Below are positions 12,673 to 22,032 of a DNA stretch of 64,000 bases, piece by piece. A program made the translations under genes and the position numbers. Under the pieces are notes generated by a model that searched no databases, was not told the origin of the DNA, and saw only the letters and a program-made list of their open reading frames with translations. Position 1 is the stretch's first letter. Every line of letters starts with the position of its first letter. The DNA is from Cenococcum geophilum 1.58 (taxonomy: Eukaryota > Ascomycota > Dothideomycetes > Gloniales > Gloniaceae): the NCBI GenBank assembly GCA_001692895.1, contig KV748194.1, forward strand, positions 62,001 through 126,000. Reading direction: 5' to 3'.

Positions 12673-12865
12673 TGTTATGGAACGCGGGCAATGGCTACAA
12701 AGCGTATGTATTCGGGGAGTCTATAAGACGTTGCGCGATCGATCGTAAGGGTCGAGGGCGTAAGGAGGTGATATACCCTCGCGTAGCTGACATAAGCTGT
12801 ACGCGAGGTGTACGCGAGAGCACGGGGTTCTCCTATAGAGGCCCCTGCGGTCGGGTTCCGTAACA
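12673..12865 (-). repeat. 5' LTR of the chromovirus
   Basis: Begins TGTTATGG and ends CCGTAACA on the plus strand. It is the less C-to-T-mutated LTR of the pair over most of its length. The CCTAG target duplication follows at 12866. Confidence 0.9.
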
Positions 12866-13489
12866 CCTAGCTAAATTAGCTGCAGAGCTCCTTCTATACC
12901 CTCTAGTCCTTTTTATAGCTATTATGCTTACTTTTAAGCTGCTATATAGTAATTGGATATTAAGTCTTTGCCTACGCGGTGTCTAGAGCTATTTACCAGC
13001 CCTCCTTCTTATACAAGCTATCTATACGAAGCCCTTTTTAAACGGCCTTTACTAGGCTATTAACTATAGCTTCTTCTATTTTATAAGTCTAGTTAATACG
13101 CTGCTTCTTTAGAGCTGCTTAGTAAGCTATAGGCTGTATATAAAGGGGCGGAGGACGCGAAGAATGTAATGTATATATATTGGTAGCAGGAGTAGGGGTA
13201 GTAGTTAACGGCATGGTAATAAGATACTAGACAAGGAGCTAGTAATACAGGTTTAGTAGTAGGTAGGTTTTAGTAGAGGATTAATTAGTATAGGTAGAAG
13301 ATGTCGCTAATATTTTAAGCTTTATCTAAGGCCTTTTTAGAACGATTAACCAAACAGTCGGCTTTATTTTAGATTAAGTACGACTACTAGATTAAGCGCC
13401 ACTAGTTACCTACTAATTGACGCCGGTGGAAGTACGGATTAACGTTAGATTAAAAAAGCTCTAGATTGCAACCGAACGCTCCCTTAGTA

Positions 13490-14110
13490 TATTAGCCTCT
13501 TAATTAAGGGATAATTATAAACTTTAAGCTACTCTATCGGCAATACTAGCTGCAATTTATAGTGGAGCTCTTACTTTAAGATGAGAATCTAATTAAGTAG
13601 ATGCATGTCTTATAGGTAATTTAATAGTTAGTTAAAGCTTAGAAGGAGGTTATACTATAGATAATTAAGAATTGCTTTATTAAATTTACCTTATTCGGCT
13701 CTTATATAGGCCCACGGCCTCGCCCTTAAGATTATTTAAATCCTCCTATAATTACTAAGATATAGTAAATAGCGGAACAGCTACTTGCAGTAGGAAGGAT
13801 TTACGCCATAATAAATATTTAGGAATTTATTAAGCTACCAGGTAAGGAAGTAAAAGATTCCTTAGAGGATCTTATTAAGTATATAGTAGAGCTTTACGTA
13901 GGGCCCGATCGCGATGCGGAAATAGATAAGGAAGCTATTAAGCAACCTTAAATTAAGCTTAATAAGGCGCTTATAGCCTTACAAAAGCTTCGTCTTTATA
14001 AGGAGTAGTAAAGTGATTCTAATAGAGACGTAATTACGACTCTATTAAGGTATGAGCGTTAAATTTAAGGCCAACGACCTTAAAACACCAAGCAGCAATT
14101 AATTGCGATG
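13490..14110 (+). pseudogene. C-terminal part of a pogo/Tigger (DDE_1) transposase
   Basis: Plus-strand translation at about 13520-13700 matches the C-terminal end of fungal DDE_1 transposases ('YRQYQLQFI', 'HVLQVI', 'LVKAWKEV', 'IIKNCFIK', reading likely RIP stops as Gln/Trp). It is followed by an acidic tail and a final 'ALQKLRLYKE' / 'RDVITTLLRYER' segment that these proteins often carry. It fits as the missing end of the transposase whose N-terminal half stops at 1684. I see no right TIR before composition changes at about 14150. Confidence 0.6.
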
Positions 14111-15436
14111 TATTTTAGTATAGCCGATCGCTTAATTACGAGTTTACGTGCATAGATATATAATATCATTACCTAATTTTGATTTTGGGTGCATTTTATA
14201 TACAAGTATGTAATACAACGATACCCTTGGTATTACGATACGCTCGGCCGAATAAACCATATCGTATTAAAGAGATTTGACTGTATCTCCCGAAAAGGCG
14301 GTGGTGTTTTTCGCTTCACATGCGGGTCTCCAGAACATTTCGCCACTTTCCTGGAGATCACGCGCAGACTTGCTGTTTAAGGTAATTGAAGAAAGAAAAA
14401 CGGATGACTCTTGCCATGTCTGTTTCGGTTTTCTGCAATGATGCTACTATATGATTTTGAAATGTGTTGTTGATGGATATTTACTCTTTCTCAAGGGGTT
14501 CAGCTTGAATGGAGGAGTCAGAGAATTGGCTGCTAGGATAGGATGAACGCTTGCCAGAAGTTGACTGTTGAAAGAACTTACCGGCCTTGTCTAATACCGG
14601 TTGGTAGTGATGCGTAAATCTAGCATGCAGCATACGAGGCCACGAAGCATGTAGTACGGCTGATTGCCCGGTGAGGAAGACGAAACCTCGGGATGGCTGC
14701 TGCGTTTGGATGTGATAAGGAACTAGTGCAAGGTATAGGCGTTGGAGATGACACCATGCCCCGGCATGCTGCATCAATGTCCCGGTACGTGCAGTCTAAT
14801 TAGATATGTAGTGGCCTTCACGAATGGTTTTGGATAGCTCGGAGAAAAGCCTTTTAACTCTCAACAAATTAAATGGGTAGGCAATCGCTGGGCCAATGGA
14901 GGTTGGCAAAGTGTGGTGCTGAAGTCATTCTCAATGCCCTATACTAACTTAGCCAAGCTTATTCGCCATCAGATAGAGAGGGCCATCCACAATGACGAAG
15001 ACAAGCATTCGCTTCGACGTAAGGGCGCAATGATATTACAAATGGATGCAGGCTGACTGGTGCCCAGGAATTTAGCTGGTGTTGATGATGGGTCGTCTCC
15101 GGTTGGATGCTTGGGATCTGGTTCCGTGTGGCATCGTCTCACTGCCTGCCAAGGTCACTCCCCCTACAACATTGAAAGAAATACCTCCGATAAAATCTCA
15201 TGGGCAATCACAATCACGGCGTGAATGCCTCGACAAAAATACCTTCAGGTGGCCGGATATGTACCCTGCTTCAGCATGCTCCACGCCATTTCGCCGTGCT
15301 TACGGCTGGCCCGGATCTGAGAACACTGCCACAAATCATGAAAACGTATACCTGAATTTCCCTAGCCCACCTTGTCCTTTATTTTTCCCTAGGGGACGCG
15401 ACGACCGATTTGAGCGCTGAAGATATCCACAACACA
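14111..15436. other. Boundary of the RIP region and gene-free stretch
   Basis: Base composition switches from A/T-rich, TAA-laden DNA to balanced DNA near 14150. Short open frames (14189-14380, 14481-14777 minus, 15079-15420) have no recognisable domain or splice context. The last 300 bases are presumably promoter and 5' UTR of the hydrolase gene. Confidence 0.5.
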
Positions 15437-18292
15437 ATGGAGCCTTCTTCACATCCCAACGCACTCGCTGATATTCAATTCGCCTCAATTATCGACCCAG
15501 ACCTTACACCTTCCGAAGATGAGTCCCCGGAAGCACAATCATTCCCAACCGAAGACGCCCAGTCAGTTATAGGTGTTAGTATCGGTCAAGCGCAAACACG
15601 TCTTACCTCTCCGAAGACTCCGGCAGCAGAGAAAGCTGCCGCATTGGACGATCTCGAGGGTGGAGGGCTCTTTGACAATGCATGGGAGAAACCAGGTGAT
15701 GGAGCAACTGAGGAACAACCTTCGGAGCCACCTGCGGTCATCTTGGAGGAACATAAGGAGCAGGTATCTGGGAATGACTCAAAGGGCCAACTTTATACCA
15801 GTTCACCTCCAAGGGGCGTCACTCAAGACTCAATCGCAAGATTACCTTCGCCCTGGCGGGCGGCTCCAAGAAGATTTCAGCGCCTGGATGAAACTAGAGC
15901 GTCTTTACGAGAAGGCTTCACAGAGCAACGGAGGAGAGCGTCGTCCGGAGGGTCAACTGCCGAGACTTTCAGGAAATACTTACCTTTCAATCTACCGTCA
16001 ATGCCTTCAATGCCTAAGAGTCCTCATCTTCTGAATTTTTCTCTGCCTGGTTTTTCATTATCCTCCAGTCTGGATAACATACATGTTAGTGAGCGTTCTG
16101 CAGCAGGGAATCCTAAACCTAAAGAGTCGCCTCCAACTAGATATTATTCAATTGGACAGACTGATGGTTCCTCACATTCGCGAGCGGTAAAGAGGAATAA
16201 GCCACCGCTCGAGCGACATTCAATGTTTGTAAATAGCCCTTCCGCTGGAACGCCTTCTCCTAGCGCTCAAGGAGATCTTGTCAAAACGAGCGCTTCACCA
16301 TCAAGCCCAGAAGCGGGGCAATCGCAAAATGGGCACCCTAAATTGCGACGCTCAGCATCTGATAACTCTCTTTTGATACATCGCAGCTTATCTCGTGCAT
16401 CCTCGCTAGGCGACGACAGCCGCTTTGAACACGTGCAGGAACAAGTAAACAGTCGACTCAAAGCAATCAAAGATAGCTGGCAAGATGCAAATTTCAAACT
16501 TCCTAGTATGCCTATGATGCCTAATTTTAGTTTTGGTTCTTCTAGGGAAGATTTTTTCAGACCTAGGAACGCATCTACCACCATCAGAACCTCGTTCGCA
16601 GCTCCCGAAACCAAACACCCATCGGTCCCGCATCCATCCACTCTCGCAAAGAATATCACGCTGCCATCTCGAAAGGCATCTGCAGCGAAGTCTGATCAGC
16701 AATCGGCGATCGCGGGTATGTCCGCTAGTAATGCTGCGGCTCATTCATTCTTTACGAGAGCTGTCCAAGATTTGACCGGTGACGTTGTTATTCTTGGGGG
16801 TTATAGAGGTTCTATCCTACGCTCCGCCGAGCCGCCAAATAGGCAATTATGGGTGCCAATTAAAGTTGGTCTAAACTTACGAAAAGTTGATCTCGAGGTT
16901 GGACCGAATCCTGAGGATGAAGAGACCATGGAAGAACGCATCATTCCTGGCGGCATGCTCACCAACATCGGACCAGTCGACATTTCAAAGAGACTACTAA
17001 AGAGATTGAGAGCATCTGAGAACGCTAGAAATGAAACGCTTCGAATCCATAATTATGGCTATGACTGGCGACTGAGTCCTCATCTACTAAGCCGAAAACT
17101 GACCGAGTTTCTTGAGGGATTGTCATGCAACGCTCCAGGAACGCCGCCAGAGAAAAGAGGCGCCATTGTAATTGCACACAGTCTTGGTGGCCTTATTACT
17201 CGACATGTCATCAATCGGCGACCAGAGCTAGTCTCCGGCGTCATCTATGCCGGAGTACCTCAAACCTGTGTGAATATTCTCGGTCCCTTGCGGAATGGTG
17301 ATGATGTCCTACTCAGCTCTCGAGTTCTTACAGCGCAAGTCAATTTCACAATTCGTACAAGCTATGCGCTTCTCCCACTAGATGGGAAATGCTTCTTTGA
17401 CAAATACACCAAAGAGCAATACCCCGTCGACTTCTTCGACGTGAATACCTGGATCGACTACTGCCTCTCACCCTGCGTCGCCCCGCTACACTCACCTCTC
17501 CACATCGTCCCAAGCAGCACGAGCATCAGCGGGCTCCTCAACTCCATGTCCAGCGTCCTCCCCATCATCGGCCGCAAAGGCTCCATCTCGCGCGGCAGCG
17601 CCCCAAGCCACAGCAATGGCAACAGCAACAACAGCAGCACCACGCCCAGCGACGCGGCCACCACCTCCGCGCGCGAGCTCTCCGCATCCAAAACCTCGCA
17701 CGCCGCCCACGCCGCCGAGGGCGGCGCGCAAACCACCGGCTTCGCGCCGCAGATGGGCACCAAGAACGCGGCTAACCTAGCCGAGCACAACAGCCCGCCC
17801 TTAGCGTCGCCCTCCACCGCGACCATGATCCCGCGCGCCCAGGCGGTGGCCTATCTCGCGCGCACGCTCGCCGACGTCAAGCGCTTCAAGCAGGAGCTGG
17901 CGTTCAACCCGGCGCATGCGGCTGCGAACGCGTATCCGCCTGTCGCGGTCATCTATGGGAAGAGCACGCCGACGGTGTATGGGGCCAAGGTGGAGGGGCG
18001 GGATGGGATCCGGCGCGCGGATGCGTATGATGAGCTAGCGTTTGCGAGTGGGGATGGGGTGGTGTTGGCGAGGGCGGCGATGGTGCCGGAGGGGTATAGT
18101 GTTGTGCGCGGTGGGGTGGTCAGTAGTGACCGCGGGCATGTGACGCTGTTGGGGGATTTGGAGGCCGTAGGGAAATGTTTGGCGGCGGTTGCTGGGGGGC
18201 AGAGAGCGGGTGTTGGAAAAGGAGTGGGGGGAGAGAAGGGCAAGGAGGAAGTAAGAGAGAAACGGAAGGAGAAGGCCCAGGAGAAGGCTTAG
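15437..18292 (+). CDS. LCAT-like alpha/beta hydrolase (acyltransferase/lipase family)
   Basis: Single-exon gene, 951 aa from the first in-frame ATG. The first 400 residues are Ser/Pro-rich and look disordered. The hydrolase domain starts near residue 440 ('DVVILGGYRGSIL'), with the LCAT-type 'NYGYDWR' block. The nucleophile elbow is A-H-S-L-G-G with Ser582 (Ala replaces the usual first Gly). Candidate acid and base are Asp873 in 'SGDGVV' and His901 in 'RGHVTLL'. A low-complexity Ser/Asn/Thr/Ala insert (residues about 700-800) separates them. The family acts on acyl esters of lipids, often at membranes; the substrate here is unknown. The C-terminus is a Lys/Glu-rich tail. The codon third-position G/C rises sharply after 17400. 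Confidence 0.85.
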   Translation: MEPSSHPNALADIQFASIIDPDLTPSEDESPEAQSFPTEDAQSVIGVSIGQAQTRLTSPKTPAAEKAAALDDLEGGGLFDNAWEKPGDGATEEQPSEPPAVILEEHKEQVSGNDSKGQLYTSSPPRGVTQDSIARLPSPWRAAPRRFQRLDETRASLREGFTEQRRRASSGGSTAETFRKYLPFNLPSMPSMPKSPHLLNFSLPGFSLSSSLDNIHVSERSAAGNPKPKESPPTRYYSIGQTDGSSHSRAVKRNKPPLERHSMFVNSPSAGTPSPSAQGDLVKTSASPSSPEAGQSQNGHPKLRRSASDNSLLIHRSLSRASSLGDDSRFEHVQEQVNSRLKAIKDSWQDANFKLPSMPMMPNFSFGSSREDFFRPRNASTTIRTSFAAPETKHPSVPHPSTLAKNITLPSRKASAAKSDQQSAIAGMSASNAAAHSFFTRAVQDLTGDVVILGGYRGSILRSAEPPNRQLWVPIKVGLNLRKVDLEVGPNPEDEETMEERIIPGGMLTNIGPVDISKRLLKRLRASENARNETLRIHNYGYDWRLSPHLLSRKLTEFLEGLSCNAPGTPPEKRGAIVIAHSLGGLITRHVINRRPELVSGVIYAGVPQTCVNILGPLRNGDDVLLSSRVLTAQVNFTIRTSYALLPLDGKCFFDKYTKEQYPVDFFDVNTWIDYCLSPCVAPLHSPLHIVPSSTSISGLLNSMSSVLPIIGRKGSISRGSAPSHSNGNSNNSSTTPSDAATTSARELSASKTSHAAHAAEGGAQTTGFAPQMGTKNAANLAEHNSPPLASPSTATMIPRAQAVAYLARTLADVKRFKQELAFNPAHAAANAYPPVAVIYGKSTPTVYGAKVEGRDGIRRADAYDELAFASGDGVVLARAAMVPEGYSVVRGGVVSSDRGHVTLLGDLEAVGKCLAAVAGGQRAGVGKGVGGEKGKEEVREKRKEKAQEKA

Positions 18293-19100
18293 ATGGACTG
18301 GCAGAGGCGGGGATTGTGTATGACTGAGGTGTTCGACCCGGTGTATAGATACTGGCGTGCTAAAGAGGCGTTCGATGGTTCTTGTTGTGCGATTATGGTA
18401 TAGCAGCATTGCTTGGTGTTGGTTTAGAAATCATGATGGGTGTCGGACATATGAGATAAGGGATATATACGATAATAATGCCGACTATGCTCTAAATTCT
18501 GAGGTAATTAATGTCGTGACTGCTAATATATTGATACGGATACAGCTCTTGTCCACTATTTTCTGGAAAATTAGTAGTATATTTTGAAATCTACAGATAA
18601 GGAAATTCACAAGAGTTTCAGCGTTCTGCGGAAAAGATTCTGCGGAAGTCACTGTATGGCCCCTGAATATCTTCACAAATTTATTCCGAGAGTGACAAAG
18701 TCGCCAAATATATTTGAAGTGTCCACCGGTGCTTAATTAGCGAAGAGCATACGGTCTGTAGGCATACATTCTGCTATACATACTTCCGAGTACGGAACAG
18801 GTCTGCCCAATATTCAATGAGCTATCCTTCTTCTTGGTGCCGTAGTAATGGTCTGCAGTATTTCAATCCATGGTCCGGCTCTCCGCATACTCATTACCTT
18901 GCTCTTCTACCTCCCAATCGCTTCTTCAACACTTTTAGGTTCTGGCCGAGTTCTCAAACCCCATAATCCTTTAGTCAAGTTGAATCCTCCAGTTATTTCA
19001 TCCCCACAAATAACCCCAACCTCAACCACCCCCTTCTAACTCAGACTGAAATCTGACAGTTGCTAGCTCCCTAGCACTCAGCACTCGCCTGCAAAACACC
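18293..19100. other. Intergenic, convergent 3' ends
   Basis: Lies between the 3' end of the hydrolase gene and the 3' end of SAP18. A/T-rich around 18480-18680. No supported gene; the 63-codon frame at 18848 has no features beyond a hydrophobic stretch. Confidence 0.5.
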
Positions 19101-20002
19101 TCACCACCCCCTCCCTCTCCCTCTCCCCCTCCCATACCCNCCCCCAGGCGGCCCTTGTGGCACTTCTCCCCTCCTCCACTCCCCCGGCGGGACTCCACCT
19201 CTCCCGCCCTCATACCTCGCGCCGCCCCTACCCCTAAAGCCTCCATAATCCCCTCTACCCCCATACTCCCCACGGCCCCCATAGTCCCCTCTCCCCGCGA
19301 ACCCATTCTCCCTCCCCGCTCCCCCTCCACGCCCTCCATACGCGCCCGGCGCACGATATCCCGCGCTAGCCGGCGGCGGCGGCGCCGCGACCGCGCCATC
19401 AGGCAGAGGCGGGAAAATAGCACAGGAGATATAATCGCCGATGACGAAGCGGGCCGACGCAAGCGTCTTCTCCGCATCGCCCTCCAGGCCCTCCAGCAGC
19501 GCCTTGACACCGCCGCCGCCGCCACCCGCACCACCGCTCCCCGCGGCTTCGTCGCCGTTTTCGTCGCCCGCGTCCTCGAGGCTGGCGCTGCCGGCGCCGA
19601 CGACCACGCTGCCGAGCTCTTTGGACAGGTACCGTCCTGGGCCGGGTCGGGTGGCGTCGCGTGTGTCGGGGAAGATGAGGCGGAAGGCGAGGCGGGTGCC
19701 GATGGCGGGGGCGGGCAGGAGCGAGGGGAGGGCGGTTAGGAGGAGGTGGGTTAGTTCGCTGAGGGTGCAGGTCGGCCAGGTGTAGATCTGCAGGTGGGGA
19801 GGAGACGCGGAGGTGTGGGGGGAGAATTCGTCGAGGCTGGTGGTGGGTTAGTTTAGGTGGTTTATTGGGTAGAGAAGAGGGAAGGGGGGTTGAGGGGGGA
19901 GAGAACGTACCGGTGGAATGTCCCGTTTCTGTAGTAAAGCTTAAGGAGGAAGGGCGTGGTTATTTGGCGGTCGATTTTGGGGGTGAGAGATTGCGAGGCC
20001 AT
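19101..20002 (-). CDS. sap18: SAP18, Sin3-associated histone deacetylase complex subunit
   Basis: Two exons: 20002-19911 and 19836-19101, with a 74-bp intron (GTACGT...CAG); 275 aa. The conserved core runs from the N-terminus ('TTPFLLKLYYRNGTFHR' then 'LDEF') through 'QIYTWPTCTLSELTHLL', 'RLAFRLIFPD', 'GRYLSKELGSVV' to 'DARFVIGDYISCAI'-type sequence (here 'SARFVIGDYISCAIFPP'), which is diagnostic of SAP18. The protein bridges Sin3-HDAC and, in animals, the ASAP RNA complex. A Gly/Ala linker sits inside the domain, and the last 80 residues form an RGG/YGG-rich tail, likely RNA-binding. One ambiguous base (19140) falls in the tail. Its start is 284 bp from the divergent PRP18 start, so the two may share a promoter. 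Confidence 0.93.
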
Positions 20003-20286
20003 TGTTTGGGTTATGGCGAGCGGTGGGGGGAGATTGAAAGGTTAGGGCATACGGATTATACTGAGTAAGGAGGATAGGATCGGAGAATAGGTCAAGAAAA
20101 AAGAGGACGTTTGGAATGGTGAATTGATGCTACGCGTGAGTCCAATGGTGCTGATGTTTTGCGATACCGCATCAAGCTCGGGAATTCTTTCCGCCGCTGG
20201 ATGCCCAGATCCACCCTCTTGAATATTCCCTTCTACATTAGAACCACATACGAGTGCACAGTCTCTACAGCAGTAGCGTTATCGAA

Positions 20287-21429
20287 ATGGATTTCGCGAA
20301 ACTAATGGCGGCGCAAATCGCTAAATCTAAAGAGCAAGCCCCTCCCGCATCCTCGGAGAAGAAGTACCTCAAACGCTCTGAAATCGAAGCGCAGCGTCAA
20401 GCTGCATATATGGCCGAGCAGAAAGCTGCGGAAGAAGCGCGCATCGAGAAGCTAGAAAAGAAGCGCAAGTTTGAGGAGGAAGAAGCGGAGCGGAATCGCC
20501 AGCGTGATGAGAAGAGGCGGCGACTAGCGGAGGAGTCGCGGAAGCGGAGGGAAGCTGAAGAGGAGGAGGAAGAGAGTAGGAGAAGGAAAAGGCTGGGCCT
20601 GCCGGAATTACTGCCTAAGAGTAAGGATAGAGAGGATGAGGGTACGCCGCTGCCTGAGGGCGAGGATATTGAGGATGGAGAATTGGTCGCTAAGCTAAGA
20701 GCGCTGGATGAGCCTGCGAGGCTGTTTGGGGAGGCCCATAGGCAGAGGTTGAAGAGATATAGACGCTTAACTGGGCAAGAGAATGTTGTTGCGACTCTGA
20801 CTGATGGACCGATTCCCACAACACTGGAGCTGGTGCCGGAGGCTGAGATGAAAGTCGAGGCCAAGTTGCCGAGAGATGTCGAGGGACGAAAGTTCTTGTT
20901 TCGACAGCTGGCTTCGTATTTCACTATGGTACTGAAAGAATGGGAGGTTGCGCTTGCACGCCGGCCGATCGACGTCAAGACGAGTTATCAAGGAAAGCAA
21001 GCATACAATGCTATGGTTCAGGCAAGAGAAAACATGCGGCCTTTGTTCAAAAAACTTGAAAAGGGAGATGTGGAAGATGGGATTCTCGAGCCAGTGGTTG
21101 AAATCGTCAAGGCAGCGCAGGAAAGAAGATATGTGGATGCCAATGACGGATACCTACGATTGAGCATTGGTAAAGCGTAAGTTGTGCTCGCTCCTATGTT
21201 CCTTGAATGGAAAAGCATCTAACCCCGGAGCAGTGCTTGGCCAATTGGAGTTACCATGGTTGGTATTCACGAACGTTCAGCACGAGAGAAGCTTCATGAG
21301 AGCGACAAAGGGGCAGCTCATATTATGAGCGACGAGGTTACCCGCAAGTACCTTCAGAGCATCAAGAGGTGCTTAAGCTTCGCACAAACACGGTGGCCGC
21401 CGGATGATCAGTTGCAATTGATGGGTTGA
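20287..21429 (+). CDS. prp18: Pre-mRNA splicing factor Prp18
   Basis: Two exons: 20287-21176 and 21234-21429, with a 57-bp intron (GTAAGT, CTAAC branch site, CAG); 361 aa. The start was set at the ATG giving 'MDFAKLMAAQIAK', the usual N-terminus of the family. Residues 25-115 are a charged Lys/Glu/Arg coiled coil; residues about 120-170 hold the PRP4/PSF-like segment ('LPEGEDIEDGELV', 'RLFGE'). The Prp18 helical domain follows ('FLFRQLASYFTMVLKEWE' ... 'RRYVDANDGYLRLSIG') and crosses the intron to 'WPIGVTMVGIHERSAREK', the conserved loop. Prp18 acts at the second splicing step with Slu7 in the nucleus. All family blocks are present and undamaged. Confidence 0.96.
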
Positions 21430-22032
21430 TAGGTCTATTTTGGAGGCTGGGGTAAGGCAAGGCATATCAAAATACTCCATAATACAGAAGCAATCTCTCG
21501 GTGCTAAGCATATTGGAAGGGTTGCATTGTAATTGTCGATCTATTTGATGGAGGCAGGCGGGCCTATCTGCCCTCTCTTCTCATAGCGCTATGCACGTGA
21601 AGTAGGCACGACTAGCGATGAACTACTTCCTTTAAGAGGCCTAGGTGTGCTATCCTCATACACTCAGGCGTATTGTAGTTCGGGAATAAAAGAGCCTATG
21701 CCCCGGTGCAACAGAGCATCGTTATCGGCACGTACAGACGATAAATGCGGCACGTGAGTCTTTTCAGATAGCTGAAAATACCAGTCGATTTGATTTACAA
21801 TTTCTCAATTGAATTTTTCATCGCGTGGAAACATTAACGGCCTCACGGTCTCACGTGAACGCGAAATTACATCACCACTTCAGATAACTATTTTTGCTAA
21901 ATACTCAAACCCCATTTACACTAACCACACAACTAAAATCTAGATGTCGACTTGGGTTTTGGCTTCAACCTCTAACCATCTAGTCTATTACCTACTTGTT
22001 GGTAAGAACGGAGAGAATACTCTCGTCCCGCA
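21430..22032. other. Intergenic
   Basis: Contains the 3' flank of PRP18 and the upstream region of DML1. No further gene, repeat or RNA is apparent. Confidence 0.5.

Larger units (their letters stand above)
6369..12865 (-). mobile_element. Ty3/gypsy chromovirus fossil, full length
   Basis: 193-bp LTRs bound it at 6369-6561 and 12673-12865, and a perfect 5-bp CCTAG duplication flanks it (6364-6368, 12866-12870). It reads on the minus strand. A purine-rich tract lies just inside the 3' LTR (about 6563-6577). Parts in order, approximate: gag 12400-10950, protease 10870-10550, reverse transcriptase 10200-9300, RNase H 9250-8650, integrase 8500-7400, chromodomain 7300-7080. It looks whole in layout but is broken dozens of times in all genes. 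LTRs differ at about 12 of 193 sites, all transitions, so RIP rather than time may explain most of the divergence. Confidence 0.88.
5480..13200 (-). pseudogene. Harbinger Myb/SANT-like DNA-binding gene, split by the chromovirus
   Basis: Minus-strand translation of 13200-12871 gives a Myb/SANT-like domain (PF12776-like: 'IEEAIVNSLVKAV', 'TIEQLKSK'-like and 'KKDWRVQKELCS'-like blocks). Translation resumes at 6363 and runs to about 5500, ending in a Lys-rich tail. The insertion at 6364-6368/12866-12870 cuts the gene. Stops of RIP type are present in both halves. In this superfamily the Myb protein binds TIRs and helps the DDE transposase; this copy cannot. Confidence 0.65.
3923..13483. mobile_element. 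PIF/Harbinger DNA transposon, interrupted by a chromovirus
   Basis: Termini are inverted: GGGAGCGTTTAGTT at 3923 and the complement of GGGAGCGTTCGGTT ending at 13483. Both sides carry TTA (3920-3922, 13484-13486), the 3-bp duplication typical of PIF/Harbinger. Without the inserted retroelement the transposon is about 3.06 kb, a normal size. It carries the two usual genes, a DDE_Tnp_4 transposase on plus and a Myb/SANT-like DNA-binding gene on minus. Both are full of RIP-type stops. The agreement of TIR, target duplication and gene pair makes the call strong. Confidence 0.85.

Noticed and set aside
15079-15420. 113-codon frame directly upstream of the LCAT-like gene
   Set aside because: No domain, poor codon pattern and no splice link to the downstream gene; treated as upstream non-coding DNA.
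15410-15436. Nine extra N-terminal codons for the LCAT-like protein
   Set aside because: That frame begins with TTG; the first ATG is at 15437. The same reasoning moved the starts of PRP18, the coiled-coil gene and Hsp20.
19155-19785. Plus-strand frames of 114-194 codons opposite SAP18
   Set aside because: They are complements of the Gly/Arg-rich SAP18 coding sequence.
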